The notes beneath the pieces are model-generated. The model did not search any database and was not told the origin of the DNA. It saw nothing but the letters and a program-made list of their open reading frames with translations. From NCBI RefSeq assembly GCF_900324465.2, contig NC_046626.1, positions 10,088,459 through 10,152,458 on the forward strand: a DNA stretch of 64,000 nt, read 5' to 3'. The position numbers and the translations under genes were made by a program. Source of the DNA: Anabas testudineus (taxonomy: Eukaryota; Chordata; Actinopteri; Anabantiformes; Anabantidae). Positions 12,745 to 25,365 of this stretch are shown piece by piece. Within the stretch, counting starts at the first letter, position 1, and the number at the start of each line of letters is the position of its first letter.

Positions 12745-15272
12745 CTACAAGATAATAGAAATTATTATGCTCACCAACAAGAAATTGGCTGCCAGCAGAA
12801 GCAGTTTAGTGTCTGACTCCATACTAACTGGTACTAGAGAAGTGAAACAGTACAGAATAGTACAATTACTCGTTTGAAAGTCCATGCAGTAGAAAAAACG
12901 TGGGGTACTAAAGAGGTTACATTGCTAAAAAACACCACCAGGTGGTGTCAATGTTGTCTGCAGTAAAGCCATTGTTATCAGCTTTAATTTCAAATTTATG
13001 AAACATGTCTGTGAATCATATACACGTGGGAACAATTGATGAAAAAGTAAAAGCAGAAGCTATCACAGATTATGTTTTGCAAAATCTGTTCATCGAGCAA
13101 AACAAGTAACGTGAAAAACATGTTTTAGCCATCATGCTCTGGGAAGTGAGAAAGATCTGTGGAAAACATGCAGGTTATGTTCTGGGTAAAGTTATTTCAG
13201 TAAATTCTGATTAGTTTTATTTGGCCTTTAAAGGGGAACATGACAGAAAAAAGAACATTTGTTTGATCAGAACCATTTCACAAAGAACATTGCCTGAGAT
13301 AGACTCACCATCCATCCCAAAATATTCGTGGTCCATGTTCTGCTCGTCATTAAAGCCAGGCCATTTCTTCCATATTGTTCCTATTTTCTCTCCAATGTTG
13401 GAGACGATCTAGTGCATGATTAAAAACACTGAATCAAATTACACTTGCGGAATCAGAATTTATTTTTGAGCTGCTTAAATATCATTACCTGAAATTGCTG
13501 ATTGGAGAGACAGCGGCACGGACAGCAGGGACCCTGGATTCTGAGTGTTGATGTTCCCTCTGCATCACACACGTCCAGGAGAGGGGTGAACATGCTCCAC
13601 CTGACAACACAGTCGACCAACACAAGTCCTCACATAATTATACAAAAAGCAGCCTGGCAGATCCACCGGCCAGTACGTTACACAGTGGTGCAGCCCAGAC
13701 TCGTTGCTGCCATGTTTAGCTGTTCAGTAGCACCAGATGCACTATTTACTTTTTATTGGAAGAGTTGAAATATAGCTACCAAGTATGTAGTCTCTGAAAC
13801 TCCTGCCAGATCATCCTTAATTGGACATGTGATTTCCACTTTTTAGTATTTTGGTTTGATTGCAGGAGACTGTCTTTCCTCCCATTTAAGGGATGCCACA
13901 TTCCTTCCTTCCCAGTCTAGTGTGGCTCTGTCAGTGTGTCTCTAAGCAGTCAGCTGTTTTGTGCATTAACCCCCCACCCCACCCAGGTTTAGACCGTACC
14001 CCAGCTGTGTGGAACACTAACAGCTCTCACTGCTATTTACAGACAGGCCTGGGCATCATACGGTGGTTCAGGGTGGCCAGAGGCCGGGAATGACATGGAA
14101 AAAGGCTCATGTAACAAGTTGTACAGTCTGAGAATGTAAAGCATTACTGTGAGTGCTACAATGCTCTGAAAGTGGGGGAGTGGGGGGGATATCAAAGGGT
14201 TAAAGGGTTCATCCACCCAAATTACATAAATGAGAAATAAAATAAATGAAAACAATTTAACAGCAAGATATCTGTGTATAAATGTGGCAAAGCTAATATT
14301 ATTCTTTTATTCTTCTTTCTTTCTTATTCTAGTCCATCCTTATTGGTATGTATATATTTCAGTTGAATTTACAAGTCCACATTCAGTAGTGGAAGAAGTA
14401 CCGATTCCTATTAATGAAAGTGTTAATATCCCTGTTTAAAAAATGAAACTTGCATTTCTCAGGTAAAAGAAGCTGTAGCAGCAGAGTGCTACCAAAATGA
14501 AACGATCTTTAGTAGATAAGTAAGTGTATTTTTCACAAGAACAATTAAAACAGATTCATATTGTCCTACCTCTGGCATACAGTGCCAATAAGATGTTTTT
14601 GAGGTGTAAAGGCCTTGATCTCCATCAGGCAGCAGCCGAGGCAGCAGGCGTCGACCCTAAGAGGCCTTTCAAAATAAAAGACCTGGCGGCCCTGACAATC
14701 AAACCCCCGCAAGGTACAAGCCCGAGCTGGACCGCAACACTGGAGGCACACACAAGAGCTCTCTGACAGGAGGGAGACATCAAGGCCAGTCTGAGAGAGC
14801 ACTAAAAACAGCACGATTCAGTCTATGAGTTGCAGATGAGATGGATGTTAGCCGTACCTTCCACAGCCAGAAACAACTGTGATCTTCTGCCTCCTGTGGA
14901 AATGCTGTAGATTCTCCTGGGGACACACTGTGGACCTACGATGAGGAAACACTGATCTCTTTAAACAGACCGCTCTCAGCACTGTTCACACAGCAACACA
15001 CAAATGCACATATATTTGATACCTTGCAGCTCTGGTCTAGCAGCAACATGAATCTGACTGACTGTTTCCAGCATAGATCTAAAGTCTGATCCTGCTGGAC
15101 CTCCAGGCCTCCACTCCTCCACTTGCTCCTCAGGTTCCCAGTCAGCAGGTGTTTGGTGGAGTCTGTGTTCAGGTGAGTGACAGCGGTTCTGGAAAGCTCT
15201 GAAGATCGTCTGGATGTGCCTCTCTCGCTCCAGTCGGCCAAAGGGAAGAGGCTGGTTGGTTATCACTGACAT
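12745..15272 (-). CDS. Phospholipid scramblase (PLSCR family)
   Basis: Six exons on the minus strand: 15272-15023, 14935-14858, 14762-14570, 13600-13489, 13408-13309 and 12833-12745. They join to 273 codons. Family landmarks in order are: PAGSDFRSMLE near residue 60; the cysteine cluster CCLGCC (149-154), which matches the palmitoylation site; AFTPQKHLIGTV; a second cysteine-rich strand (GPCCPCRC); IGTIWKKWPGF; and a C-terminal hydrophobic segment (about 20 residues) ending at the stop. Scramblases move phospholipids across membranes or act in signalling, depending on the member. The N-terminus is short and lacks the proline-rich tail of PLSCR1. The first coding exon follows an acceptor-like TTTTCAG, so a 5' exon upstream is expected. 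Which vertebrate PLSCR it matches is unclear. Confidence 0.9.
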
Positions 15273-15274
15273 GG

Positions 15275-16720
15275 CTGAAAATTATTTTTTAGGTTCAGCC
15301 TTGGTTGAGTGAGTCAGATCATGCAGACTATTATTGGCATCATGAGGAGGAGAAACAGACTATAAACAGTAGTTATCACAGTATAAACAGACTGATAACT
15401 GTTGAGCAGCTGAGGTCTTGTATGAAGCAAGAACAGAAAAGTATAATTACAAGGAGAGGTAAACGTTTCTGTCCCCACTTCAATCAAACATGCTTATTTT
15501 CACCAAATAAAATTAAGTTTGTCAGTGGAAACATTTAAAATCTTTTTTTTTTTTTTTGTACTGTTCCTGGGGAAATCTTCAAGCAAACTAATAATTTACA
15601 TTTCTTTCTTTGCCTTTTTTAAAAAGTCAGACCTTTCGCAAATGGGGATTTCATATTACTAAAACTAAGAAAAACTGCTGAAAAAGTAAAAGAGTTTAAT
15701 TTAGAAATCAAATTATGACCTCTAAGGTGCATCTCATGGACCTATGTGAATGAAAACTAATCAATCAATTTCAATCAATAATAACTTTATTGTTAAAGAG
15801 GGGCAATTGCTTCCATGACACATGACGCAGAGAAAACAACACACTTTCACCACAGTATTCTCTCTGGCTCATGACTACCTAAAGACAGAGCCAGGACTAC
15901 TTGTTCATAGATACAGTAACTGAACTGAATCTTCTTTTTAGTTTAAAAGTATGGATAGCCATTAGCTGCAGAAATCCTCAGAATATAAATGTTTTTTTAC
16001 ATCTGTGGAAGCTATTTTTTTAATTTACAGGAGAAAATATTGAAAAACAATTGCTCCTCTTCCGTACTGCAGCTCTGACAGCAGGTTCCCTGGCAGCAAT
16101 ATCAACATCCTCCTCTCCGGTCAAACAGCCTTACAAAAAACCTTACCCTCTTTTCAATTCACATCACACACATTTCTGTTGCACAGTTTGGTTTCATTCA
16201 GCAGCTACATGCAACTCTAAACTGTATATTCATCCACAACCATAGTCTTATTATTGTAAGTAGCTCAACCTACTACATCCTATATATGGAAACAGGAACA
16301 AAAACAACAACAAAAAAAAAATCTAACATTTAAAGTATTGCTTACCACCTCTGTTCATCCTTCAGGAATCTACACACATATTCTGGGAAGGAAGAGCGAA
16401 GGCAAGAAGCCACGACTTGTCATGATGAGGAGGGGTTAAGCACCAGCCTCTTTACCACCTCTGTGTGTTTGTGCGAATATTCACATAGCAGTGTTTGACT
16501 TTGTGACTGTGTGTGTGTCAGGAGCTCTCTGCTCCTGTCCCCCACCTCACCCACTGACTCTGTTTCCATCCCAACCAGCCGGATCTGCCTGTTGTTGGTC
16601 CAGAAAGGCACTACTCATCCATGTAATTGAAATCCTGCTACTGGAGGTGGAGGGCTGAGCAACAGGTCTGTGTTTTAGGGGTGAGCCTGGGGGTGCCTTG
16701 AAAAAGGTGTAATCACAGGA
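15275..16720. other. Intergenic stretch, scramblase to chrng
   Basis: No coding family is recognised. It holds a poly(T) run near 15542, AT-rich sequence and short open frames without homology. The scramblase promoter and first exon should lie near its left end but cannot be placed. Confidence 0.5.
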
Positions 16721-16733
16721 TTACAGAAGTACT

Positions 16734-16739
16734 TTTATT
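16734..16739 (-). promoter_or_regulatory. chrng: Candidate poly(A) signal of chrng
   Basis: TTTATT on the plus strand reads AATAAA on the minus strand. It lies about 320 bases past the chrng stop codon and is the nearest good candidate. Confidence 0.4.
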
Positions 16740-16909
16740 GATAAACGCATTCATTTGGAGGATTGGTCAGTAAATTACTTTATTTTATGGTCACATATCT
16801 CATCTGACACCAGATAGCATCAATATGTCTAAAATGTGAAATCAACAAGTGTGCAGTGGCTCCTTGATCACCTAGAGCAAGCATGTTTGGCTTTAACCTC
16901 TGTTATCGT

Positions 16910-16940
16910 CCATACATCTACACCAACAGTAGATGTATGG
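16910..16940 (-). repeat. Perfect 12-bp stem-loop in the chrng 3' region
   Basis: CCATACATCTAC and GTAGATGTATGG are exact reverse complements separated by seven bases. If the poly(A) signal at 16734 is used, this hairpin lies inside the chrng 3' untranslated region. Confidence 0.7.
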
Positions 16941-17058
16941 AGAAGACACCTACAGCTATAGCCCCTCCATTGTTTCATGTGTGTACTGGTCATTATTTAA
17001 AGATCAGTGGATCTTTCCACAAGTGGAGATTTCCACTTTAGTTGATGGGTGGACTTGT

Positions 17059-20000
17059 TCACCCAAGGAAATCTGTTTCTATCCTATTGTCCGTTATAGC
17101 GGTGAGATTGGTTAATGGAGGGAGATACTTCTTTGGATCCCCAAGGAAAGGCGAGGAGGGGGGCTGGTTGAAATGTCCCATGAGGAAGATTCCAATAGTG
17201 CCAATAAAAAACACCAACGCCATGACGACGAAGCAGGCCCTGTCAATCACACGTGCAACCAGGAACCACTCTTCATTCTCCTGAGGTTAAAAAAGTTCAG
17301 AGATTATTACAGATGTTGATTTAAACATAAGGACACGAGTACATGCAAACAATGTGGGCTACATAGACAATTGGAAATTTTTTTGCAGAAAACCTGGGCT
17401 GATTAGAAGAGACGACAACCATCCCGCTTTAGATGATGCTTCTCTACTATCTAGAAACATGACCGAGTTTATTAGACGACCTAAACCTTGACAAATCAAA
17501 GTGGAGCCCAGGACGTAGAGACGCAGTCTTACACACCGCTCTGCAGGTTGCTTACAGCCGTCAGCCGAAACCCCATAGAGACAGTGTCTGCTCCCTGACC
17601 ACCTAAATTATATAAATTAAAAACTAATTCATAAGAACTTAATAAAAAAATAAATATTCATGACTACTGTCACAGAACAAAATAAAAAGAAAACAATCAA
17701 ATGTCATTTGTCTTACTGAATCCTGGCTGCAGCAGGATGAATATGTCGGCCTGAATGAGTCGACCCCCTCAAGTCATATTAAACAACATGTTCCTAGAAG
17801 CACAGGTCGGGGTGGAGGAGCAGCAGCAATCTTCCACTCAAGCTTATTAATCTACCCCAGACCTAAACATAGTTTGAATTCATTTGAGAGCCTCCCTCTT
17901 AGACTCTATGACCCAAACTGGAAAAATCAAAAACCAGTCCTGTTTGTTATTGTGTACCGTATCAAAATGTCATTATTATAGATGTTTATCTGAAAACGCT
18001 GTTAAGGAACTGATTCCATCTTTTATGTCAGAGCCATGTACCAACACAGAGGAGGGCAGTCATCCTAACTTTACTCGCCTGGAAACACAGGTTAATAATA
18101 TATAAAAAAGCCCTCTGTAAAGCTAGAACCATGCATTAGTTCTTATTAATAGAGACAAATAAGAACAACCCCAGATTTCTTTTCAGCCCTGTAGCTAGGC
18201 TGACAAAGAGTCCTAGCTCTGTTGAACCTAGTAACTCTCAGTAGAACAATGAATGAATTTCTTTACTAATAAAACTGAGTTAATTCCAATAATTAATTAA
18301 TCTACACTGTAAACATGAAGATGATACATATTAATACATGTTTATTTCCAGAAGACACTAATCAATTAATCAAACTCTAAGCGTGCTTAAAAGACATAAA
18401 GGCCTGGATGTCCTCTAATTTTCAGACAGACAGAGGTTGTTTTGTTTGGCCCTAAAAACCTCAGGGACATGGTGTCTAATCATACTATTACCTTAGATGA
18501 CATTGCTTTGAAGTAATACTGTAAAGAATCTCTGAGTTACACCAGGATATCTACTTTACATCATACATTAAAGAAATTTCTAGAACTCACGTCTTCTTCC
18601 ACCTGAGGAATATTGTTAAACTTAACAGCATTCTGCTTCAAAGTGATGGGGAAAAACTAGTCCATGGATTTGCAGCTTCCAGACTGGATTATTGTAATTC
18701 ACTATTAATAGGATGTCCCAATAAGTCTTTAAAAAGCCTCCAGTTAATCCAAAATGCTGAAGCCAGAGTTCTGACTGGAATTAATAAGAGAGATCGTATT
18801 TCTTCTACATTAGCTGCTCTCCATTGGCTCCCTGTTAAATCCAGAATTGAATTTAAAAATCATCTCCTCACATATAAAGCTCTTAATACTCAGGCTCCAT
18901 CTTAGCTTAAAGACCTTACAGTTTCATATTTTCCCAGCAGAACTCTCCCTTCTCAGACTGCAGATTTACTTGTGGTTCCTAGAGTTTCCAAATGTAGAAT
19001 GGGAGGCAGAGCCTGTGTAACCAGCTCCCAGTTCAGAAACCCTCCCTACATGTAAGACCAGGCTTAAAACTTTCCTTTTTTATAGAGCTGATAGTTGGGG
19101 GTGGGTCAGGTAACAGTTATTGACCCTACTGACCTGCCCAGCATTTTTGCTGCTTGTTGTTGTTGTTGTTGTTTGTTGCCTCTTGTTCTTTTCTCTCTCC
19201 TCTTTCCACTCACCCCAGTCGAGGCAGATGGTCGCCCACTACGAGCCTGGTTCTGCTGAAGGTTTCGTCCTCTAAAGGGAGCTTTTTTCCTCTCCACTGT
19301 CGCCTAGTGTTGCTCAAGTAGGATTGTTGGGTTTTCTATATAATTCTTATTTTGGTCTAAAACCTTAAACACTGTAAAGTGCCTTGAGGTGACTTCTGTT
19401 GTGATTTGATGCCATACAAACAAAATCAAATTTAACTGAAAAAAAAAAAAAAAAATGAACATGTACAAATGCAGCACTCACATTTTGGAAGTTGCTCTGT
19501 TGCTTTGCAGTTTCAGCTATGTGTTTGCAGGAGGCCACACACTGCTTCAGCTCTGGAGACGCCTTAGCCAGACTGACACCAAGCTGCTCAGCTGTGCCAG
19601 CTTCCAGCCCATCATCTGCAGGCACAACAGACCAACATCCATCGAGTCACATATAGGAAACAATTAAGTTTACACCTAAACATACACAAAGTCATTCCAA
19701 TACCGCACTTACGTAGTTTCTCTAATACTGATTTCATCAATCCATTTCTTTCTTTGAGCCTGGCAAACATGAGTTCAGACCGAGCAGTTTTTACTACATA
19801 TTCCTCCGCCTTAGTGATGAGAGTCATGGAGCTGCGGCGTCGGCAGGGAACCAGGAACACACCATTCCTGTCTCTAGTATGAGGTCCACTGTTTGCAGTT
19901 ATTGAGCTGTTGTCATTGTTTGGTGTCCACGGCCGCATCTGCATCCTCAGCAGTCGAGGCAGGATGTTTAGGAAGATCTGAAAGGTCAAAGGGTAATCCA

Positions 20001-21957
20001 GTGGCAAATAGATTCATGTTGACGTTATAGTATGTTTGCTCAGCAGCTACTCAATTGAAATTCCATTTAGAGGACAGACGGTGTGGCCACACAATCACCT
20101 TTCGGACTTTGTCTGACATTTTGTGAGTGTTTGGGGTTCTCAGGGAAATGTTGAGGACTATCACACAGTTCATCACCACCATGGTGGTCACTGACATCAC
20201 AAACATGATGTACCTGCAGCCAAAAGTTCATAAATCCCATCATTAGGTTTGATTAGTTAATTGAATTAGTCTTTTTCAGTGGCTGAACAAGAAAGCTGAA
20301 CTTACTTTCCGATAAGAGGCACTGCCTGTGAAGTCTCTGGAACCTTCTTAGCGATAAGGAGGAGAAACACAGTCTGACCCAGAAGATTGATGATAGACAT
20401 GGTGCACTTCTGGCCACCAGCTGCAACAGACAAACCAATATTCAATAAGACAAGTGTTGTGTAGCTGAGTATGTCACGCCTCAGATTTTAATGATGACAT
20501 CTTGGAAATCCTGAGCTCTGACTACACAAGATTAGAGCTTTCAGACACACAAAGTGAGTAAAAAACAACCTTTGGCAGGTAAGTAGTAGACAAGCAGCCC
20601 AAGGGAGGAGAAGAGCACACAGGGAACGATGATGTTGATGATGTAAAAGAGGGGCTTTCTCTGGATGATGAGGAAAAAGATCACCTCCTGGTACTCCAGC
20701 TCATCTTCAGTGTAGTGAGTGTTGACCACCTTTTTGGCTGGCCTGTGTTTAATGACCCACTCTCCATTCTCTAATGAGAAAATCAAAATTTCATTTTTAT
20801 TCTATGGTAAAAAAAAAACATTTGACTGCATTTTAGATTCTTGTGGTAATGGTTTTGTTTAGTAAAAATAATTTAAATGCTTCATATGACTTTTGAATTT
20901 ATCTGTACCGGTGAAAGCCTCCGGGTCAATATCCACCCACTCCATCGTGTGGTTTCCCTCCTCTTTCAGAACCATCTCGATCTCATTGGCACTGTATGTC
21001 CGAGAGCTGAACACAAGGAGAAACAAGACATCCGTCTCCACAACAAATGCAACCGTCTATTCATCTTCACAAGACAGCGTGATGAAAAGGGACGACAAAT
21101 GAACAAAGTGTTGCTCCTGGTTTGGTCTGGATTCTGTTTAAGCACAAAGGAGCCTGATGGGAACTAATGGTTGTGACTCCAAACATGTCTACCCCTTATT
21201 TGGAGTTACCTTTGCCTTACCTCTTGCCTGCATGCTTGGACTTTTTTTGTTGAACCTTTTGTACATTTCAGTTATTTCAAGTATTTTTATTATTGGTTTA
21301 ATAGCAGTGTACACGTTATACTTCTGTATCTTTAATTTTTCTAATCGTTATCTCATACCTGTCTATTAATGGAAACTTTTGAAGGACACTGGATGAACCT
21401 AAGTTTTCTAAATGACAAAACAATAATAGAAATATAGTATGTATTTTAACTTGTCAAAGCCCAAAAGATATAATCTCTACTCACCGGAAGACCATGGTGC
21501 AGTTCTGCCAGTCAAAGGGAAAGTAGTTGACAGTGATGGTACAAGCACTGCGGTAGATTGCAGGAGGCAGCCAGTACACACAGCCGTTTGGAGACACCAG
21601 GGCATTGCAGTAAAGTGCTACTTCAAACTGTCCATCCACACTGCAAGTGAAAGGAAAGAAGAAAAAGATGAGAAGAAAGGTTTATCCTTGACATGTCTGA
21701 TGTCTTATACCCCACATAGCTTCTTGACTGAGCACATGTGAGACTTATTGAAGGGTTGTGACACTCACTTGTTCTCTAATATTATGTCTGGCAGCCAGAT
21801 GCTCTTGGAGGGAACACGTAGCTGAGAGGTGATGTTTCCATACAGAGCTGACCTCGGTGGTTGATCCCATCTGAGCCTGTAGTCACACCATTGCTACACA
21901 CGGAAACACAGTGTCTTAATATTAGTTAACATTCACCATCAATGCAGAGCAGATGAG

Positions 21958-22003
<46 letters not shown>

Positions 22004-23566
22004 TTACCATTTCTATCCAGACACAGGTCGTCAGCGCCTCCTCCTTTTCATTCTGTGGAGAGATAACAGTTTAGGAAACACGGTTTACTCATGGGCCTGT
22101 GCAGCCAGTGGCACTAATCCAAATCACCTGACGGAGTGTCACCCACTAGGGAGATGAGGTTGGTGAGTGTCATCTTGATGTCAACCCGAGTGATGTCGCC
22201 GTTCTTCTCCATGGGTCGAATGTTCTTGTTGTAGTCCTTCATCAGATCCTTGTACAGTTCCCCTTCAAGGTTTACGGCTGATGCTACAGATGAACCACAC
22301 ACAGGTCAGAGCAGGAAAAACATGTAACTCTAATGCACCAAGATGAGTACTCCTCAGCCAGTCAACACATTTGTGCTTAAGAAAAAAAGAAAAAAGAAAA
22401 AGAATAATACTGTGGAGGAGCTTTGCAAAAATATTTCTTTGCTGATGTAACGAGAGGTTTCATTCATGGAGGTTTCAAATAAGGTTGTATCTAAGACTGC
22501 ACCCTTTAGTCTAAATAAGAAAGAAACCTTTTAGTTGTGTTGTGGGAAATGTACAATCCGGTGTTTTTAACTTGTGTGTGTTGGGATATTACTAAAAGTT
22601 GGGACATTACAGCCTCTGCTGCTTCTCTTTTGACCATAATGCTTTTATCTGCCCTCCATCATTGTGGACTTGTGATTTAAAATCTCTGGATTGCTCCTTT
22701 AAGATGAAAGTCCCCTCACACCATAGTCTTGAGCAGATGACCGATCCCAGTTTAATTTTCACTTTGTTGAAACACAAATTCACACAGAAATCAAGAACAA
22801 ATAGTTATTCTATCTAGAATTATCTTAGCCCTGGAATAAGGTCAACTCAGGTCATTTAGATTTCAAACCTGCACACTTAACCGAACCCTGGCTGACGAAC
22901 GCAAACTGAACTCTTGTTTAGGTGGTTTTCAGAAACAGTAGATATAACAAACATATCACAAAATAATTTTTTAAATATTTGTTTGATGTTGAATATATAT
23001 TACAGTAATTTCAGCTGCTTTCCAATGCTCAAGCAACAACACTGATGGTCCCTGGAGTTAAATGAGTGATAAACAGAGTCTATTGTTACCATTCTAACAA
23101 TAGAGAGTCCAGTAGAACACATTAAACACATACAAACATGGTACCATGTAAGAAATGAAGCCTGATTAATCAACTCTGTGTGCTGCCGACAGCCCTGTTG
23201 AATAACACACCACTATTCAGTAACAATATATAGATATTATTATAGATAACAGTTTTATTTTTCATTTACTGTATTTTTTTTTAAATCAGTTAAAGTTATA
23301 TTTTGTACTATTTACAATTGGCAATTTGTATATTCAATTAAATTTATTACAATGATGAGCCAAACATAAATAAGGTGCCTTCTTGCAGTATGGCTATAAG
23401 TCAATTCAAATCCTGCTTCACAAATTCACACCACAACAACTAACAAGGTACCGTCTCATTTCTACCAAATGCAGCAGTGACTAGCTTAGTCAGCATTCCT
23501 ACCTGCAGCAGAAATCATTAACACCCTTACGAAGAGTGACAGCGAGAGCCGAGAGCCAGAATCCAT
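17059..23566 (-). CDS. chrng: Muscle nicotinic acetylcholine receptor, gamma subunit
   Basis: Twelve minus-strand exons: 23566-23503, 22283-22147, 22052-22008, 21893-21769, 21640-21485, 21006-20909, 20770-20570, 20420-20306, 20213-20099, 19977-19713, 19615-19482 and 17280-17059. They join to 558 codons. A signal peptide is followed by the ligand-binding domain with the Cys loop C157-C171 (13 residues between, containing FPFDWQN). Membrane helices M1-M3 lie at roughly 248-336, then a long cytoplasmic loop, then M4 near 495-520. The words [23 protein letters not shown] and PAKAGGQKCT mark gamma rather than delta or epsilon. The product forms the fetal-type ion channel at the neuromuscular junction. 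The last intron (17281-19481) contains an antisense LINE. The tail after the GDPKKYLPP word is about 18 residues longer than in mammals. Confidence 0.95.
17400..19455 (+). mobile_element. Degraded L2/CR1-type LINE fragment
   Basis: The plus-strand translation gives an endonuclease piece near 17,715-17,975 ([34 protein letters not shown]). A reverse-transcriptase C-terminal piece follows near 18,660-19,060 ([47 protein letters not shown]). The 3' end carries the untranslated block shared by many fish LINE copies (CTGGTTCTGCTGAAGG..., GTGATTTGATGCCATA) and a poly(A) run near 19,440-19,455. The central RT region is missing and several stops are present, so this is an old, inactive copy. It sits in the last chrng intron, antisense to the host gene. 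The clade is judged from remembered sequences. Confidence 0.75.
21961..22002. repeat. (TG)n microsatellite
   Basis: About 21 TG units directly beside the splice donor of chrng exon 3 (minus strand). Length changes here could affect splicing of that 45-base exon. Confidence 0.9.
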
Positions 23567-24859
23567 CGGTGTGTGTTTGTGCCGCGCCGTCAGAGACAAA
23601 ACTGTGGTCACTAATCTGATACACATGGACACTACTCGAGAGAACTGCTGCCACTTGGTGTATATGTGTGTGCGAGTGTTTGTTTCCCAGCAGATGTCAG
23701 GGGTTGGGGTTGATGGGAAGGTTGGGGTTTAAAGGAATTGTTGGGGGTTGGTGGGGGAGTTGATGATTGTTATGGTTAATTCCAAGAGTGTATTTCCAGT
23801 GCTACATAGCCAGCTGTCACAACACACACAAACACACACACACACACACAAACTTGACTGACGTGCTCATAGTTCAGGCATTGTACTCAGGACATGGCTG
23901 CGCTCCAGTGTACACCATTAAAACACTCACTGTATTGTAATTCTGTACGGTGCACACGTCTATTGTCATTCACATGTCCAACTGGAGGAAATACAATAAA
24001 TCCTGGACTAATTGAGGCCATTTTAGCACTGTAAAAAGAAAGGTAACAGCTTTTCTTCACCGCCAGAAGCCACCGTCTTGACAACAAAAGGATTACAGAC
24101 AGAAACATAAGACGGCTTCTGTGGGTTCGCAAGCCAGAGAGTAAAAAAAGACATACAGTGGACGGGGGAACAGGTGATAAGTCCTGTCCATTTACAGCAC
24201 ACCCTCTGTGATGACTGACCGGGGTGTGTGGAAGCTGCTGACACATTTGTGGTCTGTCACTATGCTGTTCTACGTGTGTGTGCGTGTGTGTGTGTGTGTG
24301 AGAGAGAGAGTCATGGCAGTGTGTTCCTCCTATGGCACAGCATGCTTCCCACACACACATAAACACAGAAGTCCGAGGCAGGAGTTGATGTGTTGCAACA
24401 GAAGTAAGTGTCTATATTTACTCAGCTGTTACACTCATATCCTCATACAATACGACTTTAACAGGGCAAAAAAAAAAACTTCCAGAGATTTGAGGGTAAA
24501 TATTTTATATATTTGTGAAGTTACTTTGTTTTATTTGAGCACTTTCAGCCAATTATCACTTCGATCAACCTGTAGTGAGATGGACAAACTTAACACACAG
24601 CATTGGTGTGTGTTACATGGGCTCATCTACAACATCACCTGTTTATTCAATGGTTCAATGGTTGTCTGCATTTGCAATGCTCTGACTCATGACGGACAAG
24701 AAGACGCTTTAAAGGTCAACCGAGTCCAGTTACAATTCTCCATCCTGGAATTGAAGAGAAGAAAAAGACAGAAGATGGGGTACTGAGCACCACAGAGCAG
24801 CAGCTGTTGCGTTGACGGGAAAGATTTCCCTTCAAGGAGTCAGGAGAGAAACCAGTCAT
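23567..24859. promoter_or_regulatory. chrng upstream region
   Basis: This region lies between the chrng start and the end of prss56. It holds a CA repeat near 23,826-23,850, a mixed GT/GA repeat near 24,280-24,310 and an E-box CAGCTG at 23,811-23,816, about 245 bases before the chrng start codon. Muscle receptor genes are commonly driven by myogenic E-box factors. No remnant of chrnd is seen. Long open frames here are microsatellite artefacts. Confidence 0.45.
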
Positions 24860-25365
24860 CGCATCAATAATGACTTTTATTCATATATAGATTTTTTTTT
24901 TTTTTACAAAAATACAAACGCTTTTTCTCTATACAAATAAATATGGTAGGAATTAAGATAACCTGAATAATATATACAATCTGTCCGCTTCACAAGAGGC
25001 TCAACCTTTGCAAAAGACAACATGACAATATGAATAACTTATCATCTTATATAAACTTATAAGTTAGACAAGGCTCTGTCTCCAACCACATAAAAACATG
25101 CAGCGTGACGGGTGGTTGATAGATGGATACATTCATAATTCTGTTTTCATTTAGAGCCCAAGTGAGGCTCTCAGGTGGGGAAAACAAAATGATGCCGTTC
25201 CCAGGAGGCGACTGGATAATGTTTGTGTGACAGTGTTTTCTGCTTCTCTCTGTCCCGTGATTCCATTCGGTTTTCAAACAGGTCTATTTGTGAGTCGTTT
25301 GAGAGCCATCATCTCTCATGTGAGTTTTTATTTTTCATGTTCTCTGACTTGGCATTATTGTAAAG
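24860..25365 (-). other. prss56: prss56 3' untranslated region
   Basis: Non-coding sequence past the prss56 stop. TTTATT at 24876-24881 reads AATAAA on the minus strand and fits the transcript end. Confidence 0.55.

Noticed and set aside
23887-24786. Long open frames of 159 and 192 codons on both strands between chrng and prss56
   Set aside because: They run through CA/GT/GA repeats, have no recognisable domain and overlap each other on opposite strands.
23567-25365. Search for a chrnd gene or pseudogene
   Set aside because: No delta-subunit words found in any frame between chrng and prss56.
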